From: Chondrus crispus
Taxonomy: Eukaryota > Rhodophyta > Florideophyceae > Gigartinales > Gigartinaceae
Assembly: GCF_000350225.1 (NCBI RefSeq)
Contig: NW_005179035.1
Span: forward strand, 124,001-188,000
DNA: 64,000 bases
Direction of reading: 5' to 3'
The notes beneath the pieces were generated by a model. It was given only the letters and a program-made list of their open reading frames with translations, searched no databases and was not told where the DNA came from. A program made the translations under genes and the position numbers. Shown here piece by piece: positions 19,807-29,930 of this stretch; the first letter of the stretch is position 1; the number at the start of each line of letters is the position of its first letter.

Positions 19807-20345
19807 TTTCGTATCGAGGGGTTCGGGGGAGAGGAGAGAGGAAGAAGGTCGAGGCAGCGACGGCGTCTCGCAGGACAACTCTGCAGTCTGCAGCTTACAT
19901 TGCGGCGGGGACCACTGCAGGACTTGAAAATGGATAAGATGTGAGCGAGTGCAGTAATGATGCGGATAGGAAGCGTAAAATATCACCACCCGAATCCGCC
20001 CCTAGGGGTGAAGGCGGGAGAAGAAAGAGAAGAACGACTGGGGGAAGTGCAAGAGAGGATGGCGAGCGATCCGTTTTTGGGCGAGCGCAGGCTGTTCACT
20101 TGCCACACGCTCACGCGGCGTGGCACGTATGCCCGAGTCACAATACTGATCCATGGATATAAATATTCTTATTACATAAAAAATTACATCCCGCAGCGCC
20201 TGCCCCGCGCCCTGGTGTGCCGCGCGCTGGTATGCCGCGCGCTGGACACGTACCGCCTGCAGAGCGAGGTGTATGTCATGGAGCGCGCGACGAGGCGCCC
20301 CCATCTGCACGCGGCACGAGCGCGTCCAGGAGACCCCACTCGTAA

Positions 20346-21089
20346 TTGCCCTTCATCCCATTTCGTCGTTTGAGCCCACCGTGGCGGTCTCCATTCGTTA
20401 TTCGTTCCGTCCTTCTCATCTTCGTCTTCCTTCTCACATTCTCGGTTGTCGAAAGCCAGAAGCAGCCCTTCAAGCCTCACCAACAAACTGCACCTGACAA
20501 CAGCACCCCACCCCCAGGACTAGCTGGGGGCAATGGACCGGGTGGTCCCGGCGCTGGCCCCCTCCCTTCCCATCCGCCCAGTACGTTGCTCCGCAAATTC
20601 GCCATCGCAGTCATCTCTATTGCTACTGGCTCTGCCATCATCACTATCCTTGCTTGTGCCTGGTGCTGTGTGCTGCCCCCAGGGCGCTCCAACATGAACA
20701 AGAGTCCAGCCGGACATACTAAGACTATCCCCCTTCCTCCTGCTGTCTCGCCACCCCACCCGGACGACGCGCTCACTGGCGATCACACTCAACCTCTCGA
20801 TAAGGAACATATTTATCAATACTCGCCGGATTTCGCCATGTCGAACAGCACAACTGTGTTTTGTGTTCTTGTTCAGCTGCTCCCCGCTCCGACCCCTCCG
20901 TCATGCTGCGCACTTACACCCGCACCACCGTCCCGCGGGCGCCGTCACCCATCCTCGCCCCGCATTGAACAAAAGGATCCCGCTTCTCCCCGTTCCACCC
21001 GCCCACACATTTGCCGCATCTTACCACCACCTCTTTACCATCTCACTTCCCGCCCCTTGCACCTCTGGCCCCCAACCATCGCCTCTTAA
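20346..21089 (+). CDS. Fragment of a putative membrane protein gene (unrecognised)
   Basis: The frame has a hydrophobic N-terminal segment (residues about 17-35, VIRSVLLIFVFLLTFSVV, like a signal anchor), a Pro/Gly-rich stretch, and a second hydrophobic segment (about 86-110, FAIAVISIATGSAIITILACAWCCVL). A low-complexity Pro-rich tail follows. The frame after about 20820 looks non-coding and may be intron. A further coding-like block at about 21105-21290 (SHRRIQSRNFSEVDFMNSGL and, in another frame, LQDELDSLQLDDVLGEECLL) ends at a possible GT splice site. Probably the 5' part of a captured host gene; the start may be just upstream. Confidence 0.4.
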   Translation: MPFIPFRRLSPPWRSPFVIRSVLLIFVFLLTFSVVESQKQPFKPHQQTAPDNSTPPPGLAGGNGPGGPGAGPLPSHPPSTLLRKFAIAVISIATGSAIITILACAWCCVLPPGRSNMNKSPAGHTKTIPLPPAVSPPHPDDALTGDHTQPLDKEHIYQYSPDFAMSNSTTVFCVLVQLLPAPTPPSCCALTPAPPSRGRRHPSSPRIEQKDPASPRSTRPHICRILPPPLYHLTSRPLHLWPPTIAS

Positions 21090-21689
21090 CCCCCCTGCAG
21101 GGGGGTGAAGAGGCCCCCGGCGGCTCCCACCGCCGCATCCAGTCGCGCAACTTCTCCGAGGTCGACTTCATGAACTCCGGCCTGGGCCGCTCGCTCATAT
21201 CCGAGCCGCGGTCCTCGGCCTGCAGGACGAGCTCGACTCGCTGCAGCTCGACGACGTCCTCGGCGAGGAGTGCCTGCTCGCCAAGCCGGTACTGCGCACA
21301 TTTCTTTCGCAACTTTGTTCACACCAAGACGCCACCCTCATGCCCTCCGTTTTCGGTTCTCGCTCCACCTGGTCTACCTGTATACTTTTCTGTATTTGTA
21401 CAACACTCTTGTACATCGTGCTTTCTTCTACGAAAGAGGTGTCATACCACTTTCTCATTTATTAGCATGCTAGTTCCTTAAGCCCATCTCCTCGCCTTGC
21501 CTTTTGCCACCTTCTCCACTGGGTTGTACAATAAAGTTGAATCGTTTAGTCGACACATCCAGACATCTTAGTACACATTGGCTTCCCAGCTTCGTTATGC
21601 TCAACTCCGCGTTCGGTGCTCGGTGTTCACCAAACTTCCTTCCGTGCCTCTGAATTTCGCTTTGATCAAACCTTGCCGCTGCAATGTAT

Positions 21690-22130
21690 AGCGCTAATAG
21701 ACCCATCATCATAAACCGCTACTGTCTTCATCCCCTTCATTTCAAACGTCGTTCCCCAAACCGAATCTCGGTGTCCCTTTTAGATATACAAAGTTTCCCC
21801 CATCCGCCGATCCCAAATATTGACAGTCCTATCACTCCCCCGCTCACAAGAAAGTCCGAATCATCTGACCCGGCCGCACTCAGAACCAACCCTTCATGCC
21901 CCCGACATGTCTTTGCAGCATGCCCAGAGCCTAAGTCATTGGTGTTCAGCAACTGGTCATCCGAAGCCGTGAGCAAGAGTCGCGAGTTATTCTTCAAACA
22001 TGATATCGATCGCACTGCACCCCTGTGTTTGGCCATATCCCCGTACAACATTCTCATGGGCAATGTCCTCGGTTCCAATTTTGGTGAAGCGCTCTATCAC
22101 AACTTGCACCGCTAAGATAGTCGATTGAGA
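21690..22130 (-). pseudogene. WD40 protein fragment (SKI8/WDR61-like)
   Basis: The minus frame from about 22120 reads EPRTLPMRMLYGDMAKHRGAVRS...LLLTASDD...TCRGHEGLVLSAAGSDDSDFLVSGG. After a frame change it reads GSDRTVNIWDRRMGETLY, stop, KGHRDSVWGTTFEMKG...DDGSISAIHC. These are two to three successive WD40 blades with GH and WD dipeptides in the order seen in SKI8/WDR61, a subunit of Ski and PAF complexes. Stops and a shift make it non-functional. Confidence 0.65.
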
Positions 22131-22152
22131 TTGTTTGGATCAGGTTGAGAGG

Positions 22153-23578
22153 CTATCGATTCGCGAAAAGCATGTCAGTTATATAGTGAAGTAGATTAAA
22201 GCCTCGGCCCCGTCCCTTCGTTTCAGACAGCTTCTGGAGGGTCTCAAGTCTGAAGCCGCGCGCTGATCCCTTCGCTGTTCCAGCTTTAAGAAATTACCGA
22301 CGGTCAGAATCGCGACCAACACTTTCTCAAAGCGTTTCGACTGTAGGACTATCTCTTGAACAATCTCGTTGAGATCGGCGGCACGCCCAAGCAATTCCGC
22401 ATCTTCCACGCTATACTTCTCTTCATATCACTCCAGAGCTTGATCGGAAAAGTCGTCTATGGAGACACCCTCAGGTGGATCCAGGTATTCGAAGAATAGG
22501 TCGACACCGAAGTCATCAATTGTCTCAAACTTAGTCGCGAGGGGTGGGGCCATTCGACATCCTGAAATCGCACGCAGTGATACGGAGGTTGGAGGAAGCC
22601 TGTGTGACCTGTAGTTGTAAAAGGTGGTTTGGTGTCGTCGGAAATAGGGACCCAGTGCTCGAATACAAGAACGATATCGCCTGAAATGACCTCGTTGGTG
22701 GCCAATGAAGCATAATCTGTACCAATCATGGCATCGTTTCCCAGACCATTGTCCTCTTGCAGAATAGTGGTGCACTCTTTGGTCTGGTTACGACCTGCTT
22801 GAAATATGCGTACAATGGGATTCCAGGGCTGGTCATCAATCTTGACAGTTCCCTGGACGAGAATCTTTGCTATTTGTATGGGGCGGTTGCTGGGGAGTAC
22901 GGGGCGGATTTGCAGCATTTTGAAGAATCGTAAATATTGTTACAAGGTGGGAACGCTTGTGATATCTTGCTCCATTTGACGCTCTGAGCACATCCCTGAC
23001 TTCTTGACGAGATTCATGAAATGATCAAGGGCGTCGACACCATTCTTGTAGATACTGAAGTAGATCAGATAGGCGGGGGCGACAAGGGCAACGGCAGTGA
23101 GAGGCCAATAGCGGTCGGAGACCCCGTTGCGAGCGATGATGATAACAATGTTCTGGGAGCCCATCTCCAACCCCTGCGCGAGCCATTGGTAGGCTGCACA
23201 GACAATCTCAAAGACGGAGGACAAGGAAGGGGCGAGATAGTACGGACCGAGATGGCTGGTGGTGGTAATAACGACGCCGGGGAGGATATCGGTCATCCAT
23301 GGCTCCTGACCTTGGGCACCGACGTCGAGGACGAGAGTGCGTCGGGTTTCGCCATACTTCTTGTACGCCTGCTGCAGAGCGACTTTCCAATCTGAGACAA
23401 AGGTGTCCTCCTCGTAGAGAGCGATTAAGACGCCATCGGAAAGCTCTACGATTTTGCGCGGCCTCGGCTTCTTATAAAAGGTGACTACTGTGCTGGGTAC
23501 GAATTTCCCATTCCCTACGTCCAAAAACCTTTCCTTGTATATTCGTTTATTTTTGGGGCGCGTGCAGTGCAGTGTCAT
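22153..23578 (-). pseudogene. Formin-like fragment: PTEN-type domain, C2, piece of FH2
   Basis: From ATG 23578: a PTEN-like phosphatase domain (WLAQGLEMGSQNIVIIIARN in place of the HCKAGxGR loop, so catalytically dead), then a PTEN-type C2 domain (about 22918-22430; IRPVLPSNRPIQIAKILVQG, ...GDIVLVFEHW, ...FQDVEWPHPS). After an in-frame TGA comes the late FH2 piece (VEDAELLGRAADLNEIVQEI...KVLVAILTVGNFL, then one frame over GSARGFRLETLQKLSETKG and FNLLHYITDM). PTEN-C2-FH2 is the plan of plant-type class II formins, which nucleate actin. The Pro-rich FH1 and first half of FH2 are missing, so C2 joins FH2 abnormally: a captured, internally deleted copy. Confidence 0.75.
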
Positions 23579-23819
23579 GAGCGAACACACAGCCGCTCAC
23601 AGCATAACACGCATCAATGTCGGGTAAGTACCCGGAGGGTGTTCAACATTCTCGAAATGAGTCTAGTGTTTCCCTAGTAAGGCGCTGGACAACATCCGGA
23701 ATCTTACCGGTCGTGTTCAAGTCTGGAAAGTAAACGAGAACTGCCGCAGATGGTATATCACTCTGTGATTGATCGTTTTGTTTCATCGGGGCGTAACGCC
23801 CAGTGTAGCATAAGCTTCC

Positions 23820-25871
23820 TCACTTCTGTCCCTGTACAAGTTCGAACCACCGCACAGTTAAAACGACATTGTTGCTATTTGCATTCTCAACATGTTCAAT
23901 TCTTCCCAACCAAAATGGTGTCACTTCGGTCACGTTTGATCCCCAGTTCACAGTCACCATGCTGCCCCTATCATATGAGCACGTGTCCTCCAGTGCCAAT
24001 TCGCTTTCCGAATCATCATGTGATGCCTCAACTTCGCCGCAATCATCGCAAAAAGAAGCAAAATGCTGGAAGTCCCAGTCTGGCGTGGCGGACTCCTTGC
24101 TTTCCATTGAGTCTATTTCAGAAAGAAGTGATAAACATTTTCTCTGCATCCAATTCTATTCTCTGTCACATTTATGCGCTTGCGATACGCGCTGATGTCA
24201 ACTTTGGAGGGCTTATTTGTTTGTATGACTGGTGCTTTTCTCATATCTGGAACAAAATGGAGGAAAGAACCAATGAATCCTTCGGTTCTATCAAGTTTTT
24301 GAAGCGCTTCCCTCTTTTCCACCATTTTGTACCCGACCAGGCAGGTGACATGAGCACCACCTCCTTCGAGCTCATGAGAATCATCCCGCTCGAAGACAAA
24401 CTCTCTGAATGCGAGCATGTTGTTGTTTCTCGACGCAACTGCACTTTGTTTATCACAAGCACCTGAAAAATTGTTCATCCCAGAGACGCGGCTAGCATGT
24501 ATGTTGTTTTGTACTGACGCGGAGTTTCCCCCTTGACTTTCAACAATGTGCCTGTGAAGTTCCGAAACACAGGCTGTATTCCTATCCCGCATGAAGACAG
24601 AAATTCGGCTGAATCGGCGGTCAATGTCCTCATGTGTGTGCCTAACCGGTAAAAAGTTAACAACAATGCGGTTGAAGAGCCCTTTATGCACCATGTAATC
24701 ACAAAATGCAAAAAGAAGCGATTCTTGTTGTCTTTTGATGTATTATCCAGCTGAACATTCAGCTCTTTCGGAAAACGACTCATACCTTGAGCTCTTTTTG
24801 CATCTCGCAACAGAAAAAGTGAGCGACATAGCGCATCAATTGCCTGATTCGCACCTGAGGGGATGTTGTCGGCTGACGTGAAAAAACAAACGAAATGCTG
24901 TCCAGAAAGTGCCCCGTGATAGCAAACACCAGTGACCTTCTGCTTTAGAGGCTTCCCCGTATCTCTTTTTGTCGTCGTGTAGAAGCGCGGTAGTCCAAAC
25001 TTCGCCTGGTCGGCCCCGTCAATAATTATAGAAAGAATTTCCTGGGGCCTTTCAATTGCGTTTGACTGAATGGGTCTATATTGTGCTCGCTCAGAGCGGA
25101 TTTGCTGCAGATGTGCGCGGAATCGTTTCTTAAGTTTTTCTCTAGATTTTTCATATCCTGTTTTCCTAGCAATTGACAGCAGACCCTCCTTAAAGCTTGT
25201 GCACGTGTCACAAACGGAAAAGCCGTGTCTTCGTCTACACTTGATATGTGAGGCATACCGTTTCCAAGTTTCGTAAAAGTGAGAAGAAGAGCACGCTCGA
25301 CCGCCATACATCCCTTTATTTTCTCGAAACAGCGTGTAAACCAGGTATTTATTTCCATGTGGGAGGTGCCGCTCGATGCTGTGCGGCATTTCATCTCCAA
25401 GATCGTCTGCCAGGGCTCGCAGGAATGAAATCACCGAGGATTTTTTAGTTCAGCTCCGATCCGATCCCCCATTCTCCCGGGGAGGCAGGAAGCGTTCCCT
25501 GAAGGTAGTTGCATGACATTGGAATTCATGGTCCTTGACACGTCCAGAGTGTCAATCACCATTCTCCAACAAACCTGCCAGCCGTCACAGTAGAAGTATC
25601 GCCGTGAGCGCTGTGGATCCAGAACGATTAGATTGACGAGGCGTGCCTTTCTTTCATCACGAGAAATTGACAGGAAATTCTCTCGCATTGACCTACACTT
25701 CTCTGTACCGACTTCGAAGACGCAAAGACGCTTGAAACAGCGTTTTGGCATCCAATTGTTGATATTCATGATGGATTGGCGTCGTGTCTTCTGTAATCGC
25801 GACTTCAATGATTTACGGTTGAGCGCGATTGGAACTTTTGATAGGGGAGGAGGATCGTCTAAGGTCGTCAT
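23820..25871 (-). pseudogene. DUF7869-type protein (possible transposase), three frameshifts
   Basis: Reading from ATG 25871: a basic N-terminus (RRQSIMNINNWMPKRCFKRLC), then SISRDERKARLVNL and YFYCDGWQVCWRMV. After a shift at the A run near 25440 come SFLRALADDLGDEMPHSIERHLP, CDTCTSFKEGL, IIIDGADQAKFGLPRF and VQLDNTSKDNKNRF. After a shift near 24690 comes VHKGLFNRIVVNFLPVRHTHEDIDRRFSRIS. A third shift (about 24145) leads to an acidic linker and a Tudor/BAH-like end (MVTVNWGSN...PFWLGRIEHVEN). DGADQ...DN..NKN...GHTHEDID is the signature of DUF7869 proteins, numerous in protists and animals. Its acidic residues suggest an RNase-H-like fold, but transposase activity is my inference. It lies divergently to the ParB-methyltransferase gene, 690 bp away. 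Confidence 0.8.
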
Positions 25872-26561
25872 GATATCGCTGTATGTGAAGGTCTCTCGGG
25901 TTCAACGCTTCAGGTAGTAATGACGAACCTGCAAGTATGGACTGTGTGCAAACACGCACTGCGGTGTGGGATCAAGAATGTGCAGCCGAACGACTACATA
26001 TCCCGTACTGGTATTCGGCTGGAAGCCAAAAGTCAGCAGCCCGGATCACTGTGGTCTGTTTTCAAAATAGTAGACGTCAGGAAACTATATCAGATTCCTC
26101 TGCTGTGCTTTTAATTTTTTTCTGAAGGTTACACTTCGAAGTGTTTATCAAAGTCCTTTTCTGCGCCTGTTAAATGCCTTGACAGTGACAGATATTTGCC
26201 TTTACCAAGCAAGTATTGCGATTCCTACGCAAAACATTTCGTCAAAAGACGCGGAATCATGGTAGAGAAACAGGAATTTGTTCAAGTGGGTGACTGATAT
26301 CTGTATCATCTGCCTTACCCCTAACCTTTCCGAAACTCTCACATTCGATCGACCTGTTCAAATGTTGGAACTCAATGTTCAAATCTTCGGAATGAGCGGT
26401 GATTCTCTCATTCGCCTACGATGGTTTTTGTGCCTACACAAAACAACATTCTAAACAATTGCCCCATACCCGAAGCCTTTGCTGAAGTCACAAGACTCGC
26501 GGCATTGCCTTTTACAATAGCCAAATCCTGCAACTAAAGCGAGGCAGAAAGTCTTGCAGTC
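25872..26561. promoter_or_regulatory. Intergenic region between the divergent DUF7869 and ParB-MTase genes
   Basis: 690 bp, AT-richer than the captured gene pieces, with no supported ORF. It separates two ATGs facing away from each other, so it probably holds the promoters of both transposon genes. No specific boxes identified. Confidence 0.4.
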
Positions 26562-29500
26562 ATGAAGGTTTCAGGAAGTGAGGTTACGAGTGATACTGTG
26601 ACTGAATACGTCGATCCGCGTAAAATTGTCAATCTCTGCTATTCCAGGCCAATTCTTCCTCGAGATGAAGATATTGTCAGAGAAGGGTTTCTGCAAAATG
26701 GATACATCAGCACTTATCTCATATCATGTCGAGTGGCTACTGTTCCTGAAATACAGCTACTCTTTGAGAGAGAGCCACATTGCTACACTCCTGAAAAGGC
26801 ATCAGAAGTGGCACGAGCAGTGATAAGAGAAGAGACAGATGGACGCGCTGGAGAGTATCGCTTTTGTTATGATGGACACATCCGCAAAAGAGTAGCGGTA
26901 CAGCTAATGGAGGACAGAGTTTTGATAAAAGATTTCAAGTTGAAAAGTGAATTAGTAATGTCGATGCCAGCTCAAGATGAGATTGCGTATGGACTTTCCA
27001 GAAATGCTCTTCACTCTGTCTGTGTGCCGCTCTCTTTCCTCTCAACACTCCCACGCTGCCACGAATACGACGTTGAGCTGAATTCCTGGTTGAGCCAAAG
27101 GCGACAAAAACGTTTATCAGCGACCGAAGTTGCTCGTCGCCTGGTGTCAAGTACTGCAAGAGGGGTTCAGGATGACACGGTTATGAGCAAACAGACTGAA
27201 ACCAAGCGCCAAATCTTGGGGGTTGCTCGCAAGTTTCCCATTCCTACGGTTGACTACTTACGGGATTTCATGTACAATGATGATGGAGTCTGTAGTATAA
27301 CCCCCCCTGGGGGCTTTTTAGTTAGATTGGATCAACAACAGGATCCCCTACTGTAGAGCTCGACGCTCTACAGTACAACCGCGCGTGTCCACGTGTACAC
27401 CATGGGGACAAGGGACACACGCATACACGTGCACACATGTACCACGCGCGAACGAAGCGCGCATGCACCTCGGGTGATACGTGTACTGTCAGCCTCGACA
27501 TAGCTGACAGTATTACAGTGCAGGTCGACCTGCACTACAGTAGCCCACTACAGTACCTCGGTACTGTAGTGTTATGATAGATTGTTTTGTATATTAAATA
27601 TGGAGCGGACCGGCGGCGGTGGAGGGGGACAAGCACGGACTTGTCACCCACCGACCGTCAAGGTCCGACTCCCCGCTTATTCTAGAACGGGTTCCCACTA
27701 GCCCGTATCAAGTTAGGAACCGAGCGGGCAGGGGACGCGCAAGCATGCGAGCGAGCATAGATCCGCCTCCGCCCGTCAGCGCTGGTACGTCACCCAGCGC
27801 TGCGCCGGGGCGTCGAGGCGTAGATCGGCCCGCGCGTGCGCGCGTCCCCGACCGTACCCGCTCTACCACTGCTACCCCGGGCTCGCCCGGTTCCGTTAGC
27901 TGGGGTTGCTTCCCGTCTTCCCGCCGATCGGGTCTCCGCAAGAACTGAGTGTAGACCCCCCTCCGTCGGGGGTGTTTATACTACAGAGGCTTGCAAGCTG
28001 CGTTCACATTGGCAAATTTGCGAGCAATTCCCAAAAGAGTGACGCCAGAGGAGTTTTTGATGTTGATGAAACGATTTATCAAGTACTATCAAGATTGCTT
28101 GCCTTCTCCGAAGGCGCTTCTCCCCAAAGATGTTTCAACACAGTTGGTGCAATTACGCCGAGCAATTAAAGAACTTGAAAAATTCAAAACCCTTTTGTGA
28201 CTACGACGAAATCCCTGATGAGATGACCACAATTGCAGAAAGAATGACGTGTACGCAACTGCTGGACATCCAAATGCAGGAACATGCGTTCAGCAAGGAC
28301 ATCATACCACCACTTGAAACTGCTTGCAGAAACCTGGTGCCGAATGGGACGAACCATTTAGAAATCGCCCGAAAAAATTGCAACAAACTTCTCAAGAGAA
28401 CAGTGAGCACCTGGGTTTACATAAACAACCTACGAATGATTCAGACACTGAACCATCATCTCCAGATATTTCAGACAATGGAAGCTCGAAAGACAGTTAA
28501 GAAGAGGGCTCTACGGCCAAAGAATCCCCCTCATCGCACACTCAATACGCAGACGGGCACTGTGAAGAGAACAATGAGAGACCAGTAGAATCAATTGCAG
28601 GGGCAGCGTCACTAATTGAGGCATCTCAACTGATTGAGGCATCTCAATTATTACCGGTTGGGTGGAAGATTGTGCAGGCTACACCTGAAGACTTCATGAC
28701 ACAACAAGATGAGTGGAAAATGGTGTAAGGGAAAGCCGATATGGTCATGACTGTTCTACAAGATGATGAATCTAATGAGGACTGCCTGAAACAGGTTGTA
28801 CGTCACTGCGGTATGGCGATGAAACAGAGCGGCGTGTGCTATATCGTGTGCAATTTTATTCACTTCTCGAAGCTTTTTTCAGTTGTATGTGCGGTGGGCA
28901 TGGAAATGATGAAGCATCCCATGCTTTACATACAAGATCCGTCAACAATCAAGAGAAAGACATTATCACAGCACCCTCAAGAGTCAGGCTTCATTGCAGT
29001 AGTATTCTGGAGATCACCAGATCTCAGGCAATAGCATCATTACTCATATGCAAAAGGTTACAGAAGCTCAACCCTTCCGTCGTGGGTGAACTGTGTTACA
29101 AACGTACAACAATCCCAAAATCCCCTCTGCTGTGAACAAGGCAAAATCCTTAAAGTTAGAGACATTGAAAAGGATCTCAGTGTATATATTCTCGAGCAGT
29201 GGTGCAAACCTGCAGGTATCTGTTATAATCCTAGAGCAGGCTCCATGTCCATGGGTTTGGCATGTTTGGACTTAGGTATCCAATACGTCGCGTTAGAACA
29301 TGACTCGGAAATTTTCAGAGCGGCAAAAAGGAGGTTAGTCGCATCTGTTCAAGACCAAGCCTTCAAGCGAAGGAAACTGGAGCGATGTACTCGGAGAGGA
29401 ATAAAGGAAACCGACAATGAAAAGGAGAAAGAAGGAATGTTCTGTGGGATTGGGGAGAAGCATTGTCGCTTTCCGGGATTGGAAACTTCGTTTTCGTGCA

Positions 29501-29571
29501 CAGCATGCAGCGTAGGAATGCATGACGTATGTGACTGGGCCAAAATCGTGAGAAACATAAGCGTCGAGTAA
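26562..29571 (+). pseudogene. ParB-like domain / N4-N6 DNA methyltransferase / Cys-His finger protein, interrupted by a solo LTR
   Basis: From ATG 26562. Residues about 17-60 (YVDPRKIVNLCYSRPILPRDEDIVREGFLQNGYI) and about 100-118 (RFCYDGHIRKRVAVQL) match the ParB N-terminal fold, whose canonical box is DGxHR. An LSATEVARRL helix-turn-helix-like segment follows. At 27286 an LTR splits the frame; beyond it the same frame continues (LQAAFTLANLRAIPKRVTPE). Frame changes and stops (about 28200, 28497, 28726, 29032) precede a permuted methyltransferase: GKADMVMTVLQDD at the DPPY position (degenerate), then ICYNPRAGSMSMGLACLDLG followed by YVALEHDSEIFRAAKRRL, the FxGxG AdoMet motif of N4/N6 amino-methyltransferases. 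The end (CGIGEKHC...CTACSVGMHDVCDW) looks like a zinc finger. ParB-methyltransferase fusions are familiar from phages and mobile elements. Here the gene is dead. Confidence 0.75.
27291..27985 (+). repeat. Solo Ty3 LTR (695 bp) inside the ParB-MTase gene
   Basis: Ends TGTAGTATAA and TTATACTACA, with the same internal blocks as LTR 1: palindromic CTACTGTAG repeats, CACGTGTAC boxes, TATATTAAATA at 27590-27600 and the CAGCGCTGGTACGTCACCCA region. Flanked by GAGTC (27286-27290) and GAGGC (27986-27990), a 5-bp target duplication with one change. No internal Ty3 sequence adjoins it, so it is the scar of LTR-LTR recombination. Confidence 0.93.
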
Positions 29572-29659
29572 CGAGAAATGGTTGCGGTTTGCTCGGAGAA
29601 GTGCTTTGCATTGGAAAAATGAGTCCATTTCTTCGAAATGGCCGTCTCTTTGGTCCTAC

Positions 29660-29930
29660 ATCTACCCTACATTACATCAGCAAGCTGCAGTTCACAGCGG
29701 CGGTGTCATGTTTGTTAATTCGAACAAACGCCGCGTGAGAGGGCTTGTTGCTGTTCTTCGTAGCCTCCAAGATTTTCTGGAAGCCGTGGACACTTTACGC
29801 GAGATGTCATGGACAAGCTCTCTCCTAAGTCCAAAAGATGGAATCCTTCATATCTTCTTGCAACCCATTCTTCGATCGGACATAATCTTGATAAAAAGAT
29901 ACCGCGCGCGGATCGCAAGCCCTTATAAAA
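29660..29930 (+). pseudogene. Possible MutS-homologue (MSH6-like) fragment
   Basis: VHSGGVMFVNSNKRRVRGLVAVLRSLQDFLEAVDTLREMSW, followed one frame over by GHNLDKKIPRADRK, resembles the lever/clamp part of MSH6 proteins (helical KKxxxFxxxLxxFxxxxxxL, then FDHxxAxKxGxIxP). Assigned by eye from pattern only. It would be one more captured host-gene fragment, truncated at both ends. Confidence 0.35.

Larger units (their letters stand above)
18806..20268 (+). repeat. Long inverted repeat, left arm (1.46 kb)
   Basis: Nearly identical to the reverse complement of 32700-34145, with only scattered substitutions and small indels. It carries a trehalose-phosphate synthase fragment and an RRM-protein fragment. 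It begins about 430 bp inside the left end of the 16-kb element; the partner ends about 290 bp inside the right end. Confidence 0.9.
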
